DNA from: Paenibacillus antri
Lineage (GTDB): Bacteria; Bacillota; Bacilli; Paenibacillales; YIM-B00363
Reading direction: 5' to 3'
DNA length: 64,000 nucleotides
Assembly (NCBI RefSeq): GCF_005765165.1
Contig: NZ_VCIW01000004.1
Span: forward strand, 276,542 to 340,541
Shown: in pieces, positions 25,931 to 34,946 of the stretch
Numbering within the stretch: the stretch's first letter is position 1
How the letters are laid out: every line of letters begins with the position of its first letter
Notes under the pieces: model-generated
Seen by the model: only the letters and a program-made list of their open reading frames with translations
What the model was told of the DNA's origin: nothing
The model's database searches: none
Translations under genes and position numbers: made by a program

Positions 25931-25967
25931 GCAGCGCCTCGTTCCTCATTCGGAATCAAGGCGCTGC
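25931..25967. repeat. Inverted repeat between the hypothetical gene and the DoxX gene
   Basis: GCAGCGCCT and AGGCGCTGC, 9-bp arms around a 19-nt loop. It has no clear U-tract on either strand; possibly a decayed terminator. Confidence 0.4.
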
Positions 25968-26035
25968 TTACTATGTGTTCCACTCAACCTACAAATCGGG
26001 ACTCGACCATGAGGCCCCAAAGAGAATAGACGTGA

Positions 26036-26064
26036 TGTCACAATTCAGAGCCTTACATTGTTCT
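26036..26064 (+). promoter_or_regulatory. Predicted ECF41 promoter of the doxX-like gene
   Basis: TGTCACA (26036-26042), the -35 element known for ECF41 sigma factors, is followed after 17 bp by GTTC. The whole 60-bp leader up to the start codon is nearly the same as the one before 26601. Confidence 0.65.
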
Positions 26065-26093
26065 ATGTGCAAAACGTAAAGGAGCTGGGGAAT

Positions 26094-26477
26094 ATGAATC
26101 TCGCGCTATGGATCGCAACAGGACTGCTCGCCATAGTAGCCCTGGCCAGCGGTATTAACAAGACATTCCTCCCCAAGGAGAAACTGGCCAAGTACCCTGG
26201 CGGGGAATGGGTCGAAGACGTTAGCGTCGGCTTCCTCAAGACTTTGGGTATTCTCGAGATCCTGGCTGCGGTAGGCCTGATCCTGCCCGCCGTAATCGAC
26301 ATCGCGCCGGTCCTGGTTCCGGTGACTGCTGTCTGCTGGGTACTGGTGATGATCGGCGCGATCATCACCCACCTCCGCCACGGCGACAACAAATCAGTGG
26401 TGGCGAACCTGATCTATCTCGCGCTGGCAGTATTCATAGCGTGGGGCCGCTTCGGACCCGAGTCTTTCACCGGCTGA
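26094..26477 (+). CDS. DoxX-like membrane protein
   Basis: A 127-residue protein with four predicted membrane helices, typical of the DoxX/DoxX-like family (LWIATGLLAIVALASGINKTF, then LGILEILAAVGLILPAVIDIAPV). The ATG at 26094 was chosen for AAAGGAGCTGGGG upstream and because the family begins here. DoxX proteins are linked to redox or electrophile stress, but their biochemistry is poorly settled. It is preceded by an ECF41-type promoter also found before the oxidoreductase gene, and the ECF41 sigma gene is 1.4 kb downstream, so all three probably form one regulon. Confidence 0.85.
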   Translation: MNLALWIATGLLAIVALASGINKTFLPKEKLAKYPGGEWVEDVSVGFLKTLGILEILAAVGLILPAVIDIAPVLVPVTAVCWVLVMIGAIITHLRHGDNKSVVANLIYLALAVFIAWGRFGPESFTG

Positions 26478-26541
26478 TCGATCGCAAGGCACGATGCTCC
26501 GTGACGCTCCAGGTATGCTTTGGTTATGCGTTCGTTTCCGA

Positions 26542-26570
26542 TGTCACAAATCAAAGCCGTACATTGTTAT
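26542..26570 (+). promoter_or_regulatory. Predicted ECF41 promoter of the oxidoreductase-sigma operon
   Basis: TGTCACA (26542-26548), 17 bp, then GTTA. It is embedded in a leader nearly identical to that of the doxX-like gene (TGTCACA-to-ATG distance 59 bp here, 58 bp there). Confidence 0.65.
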
Positions 26571-26600
26571 ATGTGCAAAACATATAGGAGCTGAGGAAAA

Positions 26601-27788
26601 ATGAACGACTTGACATGCATCATCGTCGGAGGCGGCCATGCAGGGCTTCAAGCCCTCAAAGCAATAAAGGAAACGACCCAGGGCATGGTGAACGGACGGC
26701 GGATTCGGTTTGTTCTGATCGACAATCAGCCCGGTCATGTGCGCAAAATTCTGTTGTTCCGGCCGGCTGTTGGTGAGGAAGAGATTATGATTCCCTGGAT
26801 GCATTGGTTTCCTGAAGGGGTCGAATTCGTGCAAGGCACGGTTACGTCCGTAGATAGTGGGGGAAAACGGATTCGTTATATGGATACGCAAGGAAATGAT
26901 GCCCGAATTCAATATGACCTTTTGGTCGTGGCGGTCGGCAGCATCGTTCGGCGACCGAATCCCGATCAGGGCGGCATCGCCTTGACCGACCCGGGTACCG
27001 CGGCAGAAATCCGGGAACGTTGGCGTGGCAATCTGCGTAAGGCTGCTGGCGAGACGAACCCTGAAGAACGAAAGCGACTAATGACAATCGCGGTTGGGGG
27101 AGCGGGCATCAGCGGCATCGAGACGTCCGCCGAGTTGGCACTCGCCATGCGGAAGGAAGCAGCGGCACTTGGACTGAATTCGCCTGATATCTCCGTTTAT
27201 TTGCTGAATACGCAGGATCGTCTGTTCCCGGAAGGACCGGAGATTATTGGACGGAAGTTAGAACTGACGCTCAGCGGATGTGGAGTGTCCGTGCTTCACA
27301 ATCGTAAGGCGGTGCGGGAGGAAGCAGGAGTAGTGACGCTCTCTAATGGCGATCGTCTGCCTGTTAGCCTATGTATATGGACGATTGGCTTGATACCGAA
27401 TCCGGCCCTTCGAAGCATGGGCTTGCCTCTTACTCCTGAAGGTCAAGTACTGGTGGATGAATGCTATCGCGTCCAAGGGGCTCCGGGCGTATACAGTATT
27501 GGCGACTGTGCGAGAATCTTCGATCCGAGAAACGGTAAGGCGGATCAGATGACGTGCAAAGAAGGTGGGATACAGGCGGATCGGTTGGGGAAAATCGTGA
27601 TGGCCGATTTGGAGAGCCGCCCCGCCCCGGTTCACAAAAAGGTCCCATTGGATTTCTACTGCATTGGCCTAGGGGAAAATCGCGGATTGGTGTGGGGACG
27701 CAAGTGGGGACTTAATATGATTATAACGGGGAAGCCTGCGTGGAAACTCAGGAATATTGCATGGAAAGCGGGTAGTAAGCTACTGTAG
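26601..27788 (+). CDS. FAD-dependent pyridine-nucleotide oxidoreductase (NDH-2-like)
   Basis: A 395-residue two-dinucleotide-binding-domain flavoprotein. The FAD site IIVGGGHAGLQALKA is at the N-terminus. The second nucleotide site IAVGGAGISGIETSAEL lies near 160-175, and the FAD-closing motif GVYSIGDCARI near 295-305. It resembles type-II NADH dehydrogenases and AIF-like proteins. A C-terminal stretch (LGENRGLVWGRKWGL) may touch the membrane. It is preceded by the ECF41-type promoter and runs into the sigma-factor gene 57 bp downstream, so it is probably both the target and the carrier of the sigma gene's transcription. The electron acceptor is not evident. Confidence 0.88.
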   Translation: MNDLTCIIVGGGHAGLQALKAIKETTQGMVNGRRIRFVLIDNQPGHVRKILLFRPAVGEEEIMIPWMHWFPEGVEFVQGTVTSVDSGGKRIRYMDTQGNDARIQYDLLVVAVGSIVRRPNPDQGGIALTDPGTAAEIRERWRGNLRKAAGETNPEERKRLMTIAVGGAGISGIETSAELALAMRKEAAALGLNSPDISVYLLNTQDRLFPEGPEIIGRKLELTLSGCGVSVLHNRKAVREEAGVVTLSNGDRLPVSLCIWTIGLIPNPALRSMGLPLTPEGQVLVDECYRVQGAPGVYSIGDCARIFDPRNGKADQMTCKEGGIQADRLGKIVMADLESRPAPVHKKVPLDFYCIGLGENRGLVWGRKWGLNMIITGKPAWKLRNIAWKAGSKLL

Positions 27789-27845
27789 AAACAAAGAGAT
27801 CAAGTTTGCTGTGCGTTTAACAGACCGGAGAAGGTGAAGCGGCGA

Positions 27846-28709
27846 ATGGAAGAACTGTACGATCAATATAGAGCGCTGTTGTTCACGCTGGCTTATCAGC
27901 TGACAGGATCTGTAGAAGATGCGGAAGACGCGGTGCAGGACGTGTTTTTTAAGGCGTTCGACGTACATCCCGAACGTTTGGAGAAACCGAAGGCGTATTT
28001 GTGCAAAATGGTAACCAATCACTGCTTTAATCTGCAAAAATCGGCACGGAAGAGGCGGTCAGTGTACGTTGGTCCGTGGCTTCCCGAACCGATTCGGACG
28101 CCTGATGCGGATACGCTCGAGACGTTGGTCGTCCGCCGCGATCTGCTGTCTTACGGCATGCTCGCACTACTCGAGCGGCTGACGCCGACAGAGCGGACGG
28201 TTTTCGTCCTACGTGAGGCGCTGAGCTTTGATTATCCCGAAATAGCAGAATTGCTCGGCAAGCGAGAGGCGAATTGCCGCAAGCTGATGAGCCGGGCAAG
28301 AAGCAAGATGGGTATATCCGAAGGGGAGACCATAAGGGCCGATGCGGCCCAAATGGAATGGATAAGCTGCTTCCTCATATCCCTCGAGCAAGGTAATGTC
28401 GATCAATTGCTGTCTCTGCTGACCGAAGATGTCATGTTCATCGCCGACGGAGGCGGCAAAGCACTCGCGTTCAAGCATCCGGTACAAACGCGCGATCACG
28501 TGGCCCGAATCCTGCTCGACGGATTCCAGAGTATAGCCCGCGACTATCAAGGAAATTTTCTCATCGAGGTTGCCCCTCTGAACGGTGAGACCGGTATAGT
28601 AATCCGTTCGAAGGACGAAACTCTGGCTGCTATATTTATACAACTCCGACGCGGAAAGCTTGCCAGAATGCATGCCGTACGAAATCCGGATAAGCTTGCC
28701 CGAGTTTAG
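27846..28709 (+). CDS. RNA polymerase sigma factor, ECF41/SigJ family
   Basis: A 287-residue sigma factor. Region 2 (about 5-70; GSVEDAEDAVQDVFFKAFD) and region 4 (about 108-155) are followed by a SnoaL-like C-terminal domain. Two ECF41 hallmarks are visible: YVGPWLPEP in the region 2-4 linker (74-82) and DGGGK (201-205) in the C-terminal extension, which modulates activity in this group instead of a separate anti-sigma factor. The ATG at 27846 sits 11 nt after GGAGAAGG; a GTG at 27834 is possible. No TGTCACA lies directly upstream, so it is probably co-transcribed with the oxidoreductase and autoregulated through that gene's promoter. Confidence 0.92.
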   Translation: MEELYDQYRALLFTLAYQLTGSVEDAEDAVQDVFFKAFDVHPERLEKPKAYLCKMVTNHCFNLQKSARKRRSVYVGPWLPEPIRTPDADTLETLVVRRDLLSYGMLALLERLTPTERTVFVLREALSFDYPEIAELLGKREANCRKLMSRARSKMGISEGETIRADAAQMEWISCFLISLEQGNVDQLLSLLTEDVMFIADGGGKALAFKHPVQTRDHVARILLDGFQSIARDYQGNFLIEVAPLNGETGIVIRSKDETLAAIFIQLRRGKLARMHAVRNPDKLARV

Positions 28710-28768
28710 GTAGTCGAATCTAGCTTTGAGATACCTGGATATTGATATGGTTTTCTTTTCGGCTATGG

Positions 28769-28802
28769 CGTCCCATAACTAAAATTATGGGACGTTTTTT
28801 TT
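28769..28802 (+). terminator. Terminator after the ECF41 gene
   Basis: CGTCCCATAA pairs perfectly with TTATGGGACG over a 6-nt loop, followed by eight T. The following 300 bp up to 29110 hold no gene I can support. Confidence 0.95.
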
Positions 28803-29109
28803 GTTATATCAAACGGAACGTCATTCCAAATGTCGGTACGATAATCACGAATGATAGAGGCTATAACTCACAGTACCGCCCGAATCAAATCACTGTCCCA
28901 CTCCTTAGCATATTTCCTCCTCTCGAAATATCTTGGCCGATACTACAGAGGAGATATATTCTACAGAGGTGGGTCATTTTCATTCCGGCGCTGTGGGTCA
29001 ATTAGTGGATACAACATAGTAATTTCAAGCGAAATATGGAAGAATGGGAGAATCATCACATCAACTGCGATTTCTAGCGGCTATTTGCTGCGAGGAGGCA
29101 CTCAGGACC

Positions 29110-30855
29110 ATGGGGAAACAACCTTATTTTTTCCCTTTACGCGGAAAATTCCTTGTTTTATTCGTATTATTGATTACCGTCCCTTTCGTCATCAGCGGCA
29201 TATTCACATACCGCAAGTATGCAGCGGATGTGGATCGCAATACCCGCGAGTCCACATTAACGATTATGGAGCAAATGAATTTAAATTTAGACAGGTATGT
29301 GAAAGACATCGACCGCTTGACGCAGGCTCCTCTATATGATCAGGAAATGTTAAACATTCTGACGCGATACAGTGGAACGTATGAACCGGATCTATATTTG
29401 CCCTTAGAAGTTACCGGTGACATCAATTTATTCTTATCCTCTTTCACTAGCGAGAGAACAGAAATCAAGGGGATCCTGATATTCACGAATAACGGCGGCA
29501 TATTCAGCAGTTCGGCAAACACGGTTTTTAGAAATTGGGAACCTGGCGGCAATGAGTGGATGGCCGACGTTAGGGCTAGGGAGGGAGGACTGGTGATTGT
29601 TCCGCCGCATAAAGCAAATTACTATGATTTCCCGCTTGAAGTTATCTCCATTGCAAGGGAAATCGTTCATCCCCGGACCAGGACTTCGTTAGGAATAATG
29701 AAGGTTGATCTGTCGGCGGAAGGATTTGAGCGAGTGCTGTCCGTCGTCGACTTTACCCCGAATAGCCGATTTTTTATTTTCAATCAGGATCAGTTGATGG
29801 TGTATCCCTTCCATCTGATAGGGGATGAGAAGTGGTCGTTCAAGAGTGTGACACGTGACACGCCGGACCATATCGTCTCGACAGTTTCCTCGCAGTACAG
29901 CAAATTATCGCTTGTCGGCCATATTCCGCTCGAAGATCTGAGGCAGGATGCTCAGGAGTTGACGACTTTTACCGTTATCATTTCCGTTATTTCCTTATTC
30001 GTTGCTTACGGAATTGCTGTATTTATATCCAATCGTTTGGTCACACCCATTCGTCACTTGAAGGGACGGATGTCGTTGGTGCAGAATGGTTCTTTCCAAG
30101 CGAAGGCATCGATCATTCCGAATGATGAGATTGGCCAGCTTGCAATCGCTTTCAATACGATGGTGGATGAGTTGAATCGATTGGTGCGGGAAGTCTATGA
30201 AACTCGAATCAGGGAACGTGAAGCAGAGTTATCTGCATTGCAGAGCCAGATCAATCCGCATTTTCTATACAATACTCTGGAATCCATTAATATGCTCGCC
30301 ATGCATAACAATCAATTGCAAATATCGGATATCGTCACGAGCTTGGGCAAACTGTTGCGGTATACGGTGGAGAAATCTGAGCGGCCGGTTACTTTGAAGG
30401 ATGAGTTGCTGTTCGTCGATCATTATCTGCAGATTCAATCGTTTCGCCTGAAGAATCGGCTGCACACCGTAATCGACGTCGACCCCTCCTGCGAAGATTG
30501 CCTGGTACCCAAGTTGATCTTGCATCCATTAATAGAGAACGTCATCGAGCACGCATTGCATCAGAAGACGGTAACGCTTCGGGTAACGGCACACTTTGAG
30601 GAGGATGATCTGTTCATTCAGGTGATCGACGATGGGGTTGGTATGACAGCTAATCAGGTCGAGGAGATCAACCGCCGGATCAATAGCAGACTTCCGTCCC
30701 AGCTGGAACAAGATCAATTCGATAAAGTGAGGAAAGGATTCGGACTGAAAAATGTACACCAACGGCTTCGAATTTTGTATGGCGACCGATATGGTCTGTT
30801 TATCGAAAGCCTTGTGGCCGAGGGTTCATCGTTCGTCATTAAAATACCGGTGTAA
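29110..30855 (+). CDS. Sensor histidine kinase, YesM family
   Basis: A 581-residue membrane kinase. Helix 1 is at about 13-34 and helix 2 at about 283-307, with an extracellular Cache-like sensor between them, then a HAMP linker. The YesM-type phosphoacceptor motif SQINPHFLYNTLESIN lies near 378-392, and a HATPase domain ends the protein (LILHPLIENVIEHAL, DDGVGM). The ATG at 29110 was preferred because it begins the usual N-terminus and GCGAGGAGG precedes it. It forms an operon with the YesN-type regulator 15 bp downstream and should sense an extracellular ligand related to the importer that follows. Confidence 0.92.
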   Translation: MGKQPYFFPLRGKFLVLFVLLITVPFVISGIFTYRKYAADVDRNTRESTLTIMEQMNLNLDRYVKDIDRLTQAPLYDQEMLNILTRYSGTYEPDLYLPLEVTGDINLFLSSFTSERTEIKGILIFTNNGGIFSSSANTVFRNWEPGGNEWMADVRAREGGLVIVPPHKANYYDFPLEVISIAREIVHPRTRTSLGIMKVDLSAEGFERVLSVVDFTPNSRFFIFNQDQLMVYPFHLIGDEKWSFKSVTRDTPDHIVSTVSSQYSKLSLVGHIPLEDLRQDAQELTTFTVIISVISLFVAYGIAVFISNRLVTPIRHLKGRMSLVQNGSFQAKASIIPNDEIGQLAIAFNTMVDELNRLVREVYETRIREREAELSALQSQINPHFLYNTLESINMLAMHNNQLQISDIVTSLGKLLRYTVEKSERPVTLKDELLFVDHYLQIQSFRLKNRLHTVIDVDPSCEDCLVPKLILHPLIENVIEHALHQKTVTLRVTAHFEEDDLFIQVIDDGVGMTANQVEEINRRINSRLPSQLEQDQFDKVRKGFGLKNVHQRLRILYGDRYGLFIESLVAEGSSFVIKIPV

Positions 30856-30870
30856 TGCGGGGGACTGGGA

Positions 30871-31614
30871 ATGTACAGCGTTATGATTGCAGAGGACGAG
30901 GAACAAATCCGACTGGGCTTGCGGCATACGATCGAAAACGTCATTGGCGGTTACAGGGTCGTATCGGAAGCCGCGAATGGAAGAGAAGCGTTGGAACAAC
31001 TGCATGGGACGCTTCCGGACATCCTCATCACAGATATACGAATGCCGGAAATGGGCGGTATTGAGTTGATTCGAAAAATTCGCGCGAGCTTCCCCGGCTT
31101 GTTTATCGTTATTGTGAGCGGCTACAGCGATTTCGAATATGCCAAGCAAGCGATCAAATATCAGGTAGCGGAATATCTATTGAAGCCGGTGAGTCGTGTG
31201 GAACTCGCCGAGGTGCTGTTAAGAATCAACGATCAACTAAGCAGGCAATTCCATGGGAAAACGACGGAGGAGGGTAAAGCAATAAGCAAAGAAGACCACC
31301 ATGTGATCAGGAAAGTCAAAGAGTTCGTTCTGCAAAATTTATCCGACGACATCACACTGCAGAAAGTCGCAGAACAAGTCAATTTAACTCAGCATTATTT
31401 ATCGGCGTTGTTCAAGACGGAGACCGGCCAGAACTATTCGGATTTCGTAACAGAGAGCAGGATGGCTAAGGCTAAGCTGCTGCTCAGGGAGTCTAATTTG
31501 AAAATTCATGAGATCGCTCAATTAACAGGCTATCTCAGCGCCAAACATTTCATGAACGTATTTAAGACGAGAGTAGGAACCACTCCTTCGGAATATCGGA
31601 ATCAAGAATCATAA
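30871..31614 (+). CDS. Response regulator with AraC output domain, YesN family, compact form
   Basis: A 247-residue regulator. The receiver domain (1-120) has acidic residues AEDEE near 7-11 and phosphoacceptor Asp55 in ITDIRMPEMGG. The AraC helix-turn-helix pair runs from about 145 to 245 (ITLQKVAEQVNLTQHYLSALF ... GTTPSEYRNQ). YesN proteins usually have about 500 residues; here the middle region between receiver and DNA-binding domains is absent. It is the partner of the kinase just upstream and probably activates the importer operon that begins at 31732. Confidence 0.92.
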   Translation: MYSVMIAEDEEQIRLGLRHTIENVIGGYRVVSEAANGREALEQLHGTLPDILITDIRMPEMGGIELIRKIRASFPGLFIVIVSGYSDFEYAKQAIKYQVAEYLLKPVSRVELAEVLLRINDQLSRQFHGKTTEEGKAISKEDHHVIRKVKEFVLQNLSDDITLQKVAEQVNLTQHYLSALFKTETGQNYSDFVTESRMAKAKLLLRESNLKIHEIAQLTGYLSAKHFMNVFKTRVGTTPSEYRNQES

Positions 31615-31680
31615 ATATTCGCACCTTATCGCAATTCAGCGCCATTTTTTAATCGAGGCGAACCCAGTATACTTTGTAAT

Positions 31681-31694
31681 TGAAAGCGCTTTAT
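31681..31694 (+). promoter_or_regulatory. Possible cre (CcpA) site before importer operon 3
   Basis: TGAAAGCGCTTTAT closely fits the catabolite-responsive element consensus and lies 38 bp upstream of the binding-protein start, suggesting carbon-catabolite control. Confidence 0.55.
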
Positions 31695-31731
31695 CGGCGC
31701 TTCACTAATGATTAGAGAGGGGATTGAATCT

Positions 31732-33075
31732 ATGAGAAGGGCGTGGACCGCACTTCTAAGTTTGCTGTTGATCATCTCTGTTGCAGCAGCATGTTCGACA
31801 GGATCGAATGGGGGGAGTACTGCCCCTGAAACAACTGAACCGAGCAATACCGGGGCTGTCAAGAACGCACCGGCTCCTGGAGAGGGCAAGGACATTACGC
31901 TCAAGATGAGTATTTGGGGAGATGACAACCGCAAGCGAATGTTCGAGGAGGTCGTGAAAGAATTCACCGACGCTCACCCTGGGATCAATGTGGAAGTAAT
32001 GCTGATTCCATACCAGGAATATCCGCAGAAGATCTCCATCATGGCAGCCAGTAAGACAGCGCCTGACGTGATTTGGCTGTATGACGCGATCATTCCTCAG
32101 ATTCGTGATGCCAACCTACTGATGGATTTATCGGAGCTTGCGGACGATCCGGAGTATGACCTGAATGATGTGTATGCATCAAGTATGGATATTTACCGCG
32201 GGAAAGACAGCGGGTTGTACGGGATCCCGTTCTCGGCAGGTCCTAAGGTATTGTTTTACAATAAAAAGCTGTTTGCGGAGAAAGGTCTTAAGACCCCGAA
32301 TGAGCTCGTAAAAGAAGGCAATTGGACGTACGAGGAATTTCTCAAGACGGCAAAAGCACTGACTGACCCCTCGCAAGGCGTGTATGGTGTGAAGATCGCA
32401 GGGGGAAGCAACTGGAAGGATGCATACACAGACACGTTCTGGTCCTTCGGAGCCGATATATTCAATGAAGACGCCACGGAATTTCTGTTAAATTCGCCGG
32501 AGTCGGCACAAGTTCTTCAGATGTTCGACGATATGATGTTCAAGGATTTCACGAACCCGAAGCCGGGAGATCAGATTTCATTCGAATCCGGCAAGATCGG
32601 GATGTTCCGAGGCAACTACAGCTACTCAGCCAGTGCCCGCAAAGCGGAAGGGCTGGAGTTCGATATCGCTCCGATGCCGAAAGGTCCCGTAGCCGACGCC
32701 CCGTTCTACGATGGCGTATCCGGATACTCCGTGATGAAAGATACGGAGTATCCGGCCGAAGCGCTTGAACTGCTCAAATTTTTCACAAGCAAGGAAGGGA
32801 TGGCTAAGTTTCAAGCGACATTCCCGCCTCCGAGGAAATCGGTGCTTGAATCCGAGGCATTCGCGAACATGAACGACCAACCGTCCGCCGAAGGGATCAA
32901 ATTGGCGATGTCTGAGCCGATGTCTGCCGGAGGGCGCGTAATCCCGACCCCGGAGAACTGGCAGCAAATTAATACAAAGATTCAGAACCTGCTCGATATT
33001 TTGTATACGCAAAGCGCAACGGTGGAAGAAGTGCTGGAGCGCATGGATCAAGAGGTCGCCCCGCTGTTGAAATAA
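31732..33075 (+). CDS. Extracellular solute-binding lipoprotein (CUT1, family 1)
   Basis: A 447-residue lipoprotein with lipobox VAAAC (Cys21), a Ser/Gly/Thr-rich spacer and a MalE-like fold: KMSIWGDDNRKRMFEEVVKEF, then GIPFSAGPKVLFYNKKLFAEKGL and SFESGKIGMFRGNYSY. It is the substrate-capture subunit for the permeases at 33146 and 34080. The ATG at 31732 was chosen because it starts the signal peptide and follows GAGAGGGG. A candidate cre site lies upstream and a perfect intercistronic hairpin downstream. Confidence 0.92.
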   Translation: MRRAWTALLSLLLIISVAAACSTGSNGGSTAPETTEPSNTGAVKNAPAPGEGKDITLKMSIWGDDNRKRMFEEVVKEFTDAHPGINVEVMLIPYQEYPQKISIMAASKTAPDVIWLYDAIIPQIRDANLLMDLSELADDPEYDLNDVYASSMDIYRGKDSGLYGIPFSAGPKVLFYNKKLFAEKGLKTPNELVKEGNWTYEEFLKTAKALTDPSQGVYGVKIAGGSNWKDAYTDTFWSFGADIFNEDATEFLLNSPESAQVLQMFDDMMFKDFTNPKPGDQISFESGKIGMFRGNYSYSASARKAEGLEFDIAPMPKGPVADAPFYDGVSGYSVMKDTEYPAEALELLKFFTSKEGMAKFQATFPPPRKSVLESEAFANMNDQPSAEGIKLAMSEPMSAGGRVIPTPENWQQINTKIQNLLDILYTQSATVEEVLERMDQEVAPLLK

Positions 33076-33091
33076 GAAGTATAACTAGTGC

Positions 33092-33127
33092 CCTTATCGC
33101 CGAATGGATAGAAATTCGGCGATAAGG
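33092..33127 (+). other. Intercistronic hairpin after binding-protein gene 3
   Basis: CCTTATCGCCGAAT pairs perfectly (14 bp) with ATTCGGCGATAAGG over an 8-nt loop, with no U-tract. It probably protects the upstream mRNA from 3' decay. Confidence 0.7.
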
Positions 33128-33145
33128 ATGAAAGGAGGGAAGAAC

Positions 33146-34090
33146 GTGCTCGGACCTAATACAGGTCAACCTACTATCGGCGGAAGACGGACGTCCAAGG
33201 GACGGCGGAAGCTATTGAACCGGGAAGAGAAATGGTATGGGTACGCGTTCGTTATGCCAATGCTGCTTGGATATTTCTTCTTCTTGTTCGGTCCGATCGT
33301 CGCTTCCTTCGCCATGAGCTTCACGAACTGGAATTTACTTGATGAGTTAAAATTTATTGGGCTGGATAACTACCGGAATGCATTCTTTGGGGATCCTGTG
33401 TTGCTAGATACGCTGAGCAACACCTTATATTTTACGATACTTTTTGTTCCGTTGAATATAATGCTTACCTTGGGACTTGCTTTGCTGATGCAGGCCTCGA
33501 TTCCGGGAATGGGTTTTTTTCGCACAGCCGCTTTCGCCCCCGTCGTCACATCCATTGTCGTATGGGCGATCATTTGGAAGTATATTTTCCAGACGGATAA
33601 CGGATTAATTAATGCGGTGTTGAAGACGTTCGGCGTGACCGGTCCGGCCTGGCTGTATAGTATGGAGCTGGCGATTCCGGTCGTTGTTGTCGTCTCTTTA
33701 CTGAAGAGCCTTGGGATTAATATGGCCATCTTCCTAGCCGCGTTGAAGGACGTCCCCATGATGTATTACGAGGCCGCGAGAATCGACGGCGCTTCAAGAT
33801 GGCGTGCCTTCTGGCATGTTACTTTGCCGCTCATCTCTCCGTCGATGTTCCTGGTGACGATGATTACGATCATCGGATCGATGAAGGTCTTCGGTCAGAT
33901 TTACATTATGACAGGCGGCGGGCCCGGAACGAGTACGTATGTAATGGTGTACTATATTTACGAGCAAGCGTTCAAATACTACGAGTTCGGTTACGGGACA
34001 GCCATTGCGTTCATCCTGTTCGTTATTATCCTTCTATTAACGTTGGTTCAATGGTACGGCAGAAAGAGGTGGATCCATTTTGAACAGTAA
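33146..34090 (+). CDS. Sugar ABC transporter permease, MalF/UgpA type
   Basis: A 314-residue permease with six membrane helices and the EAA loop YYEAARIDGASRWRAFWHVTLPLISPS. The start is GTG at 33146, supported by AAAGGAGGG; the longer in-frame ATG would begin inside the intercistronic hairpin. A basic N-terminal tail of about 25 residues precedes the first helix. Its stop overlaps the start of the next permease by 11 nt. Confidence 0.9.
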   Translation: MLGPNTGQPTIGGRRTSKGRRKLLNREEKWYGYAFVMPMLLGYFFFLFGPIVASFAMSFTNWNLLDELKFIGLDNYRNAFFGDPVLLDTLSNTLYFTILFVPLNIMLTLGLALLMQASIPGMGFFRTAAFAPVVTSIVVWAIIWKYIFQTDNGLINAVLKTFGVTGPAWLYSMELAIPVVVVVSLLKSLGINMAIFLAALKDVPMMYYEAARIDGASRWRAFWHVTLPLISPSMFLVTMITIIGSMKVFGQIYIMTGGGPGTSTYVMVYYIYEQAFKYYEFGYGTAIAFILFVIILLLTLVQWYGRKRWIHFEQ

Positions 34091-34922
34091 ACTTAGGATC
34101 CTGACCTTAGGACGGTTGCTGCATTATGCGGTGCTGTCGGTTGTCGCTTTCATCAGTCTGATCCCGATCTACTGGATGGCCATCACATCGGTGAAGGATT
34201 TTTCCCAGGTGTTCGTCACCCCGCCGCAATGGATTCCCAACCCGTTCAAGTGGGTCAATTATGTGGAATTGTTCGAGCGGTATCCGTACCATCTTTATTT
34301 TTTTAATAGTTTATATATCGCTGTGCTGGTAACGGCGGGAACCTGCATCGTCGCGTCTATGGCAGGCTATGCCATCGCGAAGCTGTCCTTTCCGCTGAAG
34401 AATGGAATCTTTCTGCTTTTGCTGAGCAGTATGATGATCCCGAATGAATCGACAGCCATTCCGCTATTTGTCTGGTTTGGCAATTTGGGAGTCGTCGATA
34501 CACATTTCCCGCTAATTGTACCGGCGATTCTTGGAGCGGGCGGCACCTTCGGCGTATTTCTCATGAGGCAATTTTTCCTTACGATTCCGAATGAATTAGG
34601 CGAAGCGGCAAGGATCGACGGGTGTTCTCCTCTGAGATTGTACTGGAACATTATGTTGCCCTTGGCGACGCCTGCGATTGCAACCTTATCCATCTTAACG
34701 TTCCTTGGCAGCTGGAATGAATTCTTCGATCCTCTCATTTATCTGCATTCCAGCGAACTGTATACGATTCCGCTGGCGCTCGCGATGTTTACCGACGAAG
34801 GCGGAGTGAAGGGACATCTGATGATGGCGGCTTCGATGGTTGCGACGGTTCCGATCTTGACCGTGTTCTTCGTCGCGCAGCGGCATTTTATCGAAGGGAT
34901 CTCTATGAGCGGTGTAAAATAA
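34080..34922 (+). CDS. Sugar ABC transporter permease, MalG/UgpE type
   Basis: A 280-residue permease with six membrane helices and the EAA loop LGEAARIDGCSPLRLYWNIMLPLATPA. It starts at TTG overlapping the end of the previous gene, with AAAGAGGTGG upstream; no ATG lies near the expected N-terminus. It ends in QRHFIEGISMSGVK, the usual tail. The hydrolase gene follows 24 bp later, so importer and enzyme genes are one transcript. Confidence 0.9.
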   Translation: MNSKLRILTLGRLLHYAVLSVVAFISLIPIYWMAITSVKDFSQVFVTPPQWIPNPFKWVNYVELFERYPYHLYFFNSLYIAVLVTAGTCIVASMAGYAIAKLSFPLKNGIFLLLLSSMMIPNESTAIPLFVWFGNLGVVDTHFPLIVPAILGAGGTFGVFLMRQFFLTIPNELGEAARIDGCSPLRLYWNIMLPLATPAIATLSILTFLGSWNEFFDPLIYLHSSELYTIPLALAMFTDEGGVKGHLMMAASMVATVPILTVFFVAQRHFIEGISMSGVK

Positions 34923-34946
34923 CGTAATTTGGGGTGGAAAACATTT

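Noticed and set aside
28803-29109. Possible transposase or insertion-sequence remnant
   Set aside because: Only short imperfect repeats (CTACAGAGG, GTGGGTCA) were seen, with no inverted terminal repeats and no coding similarity.
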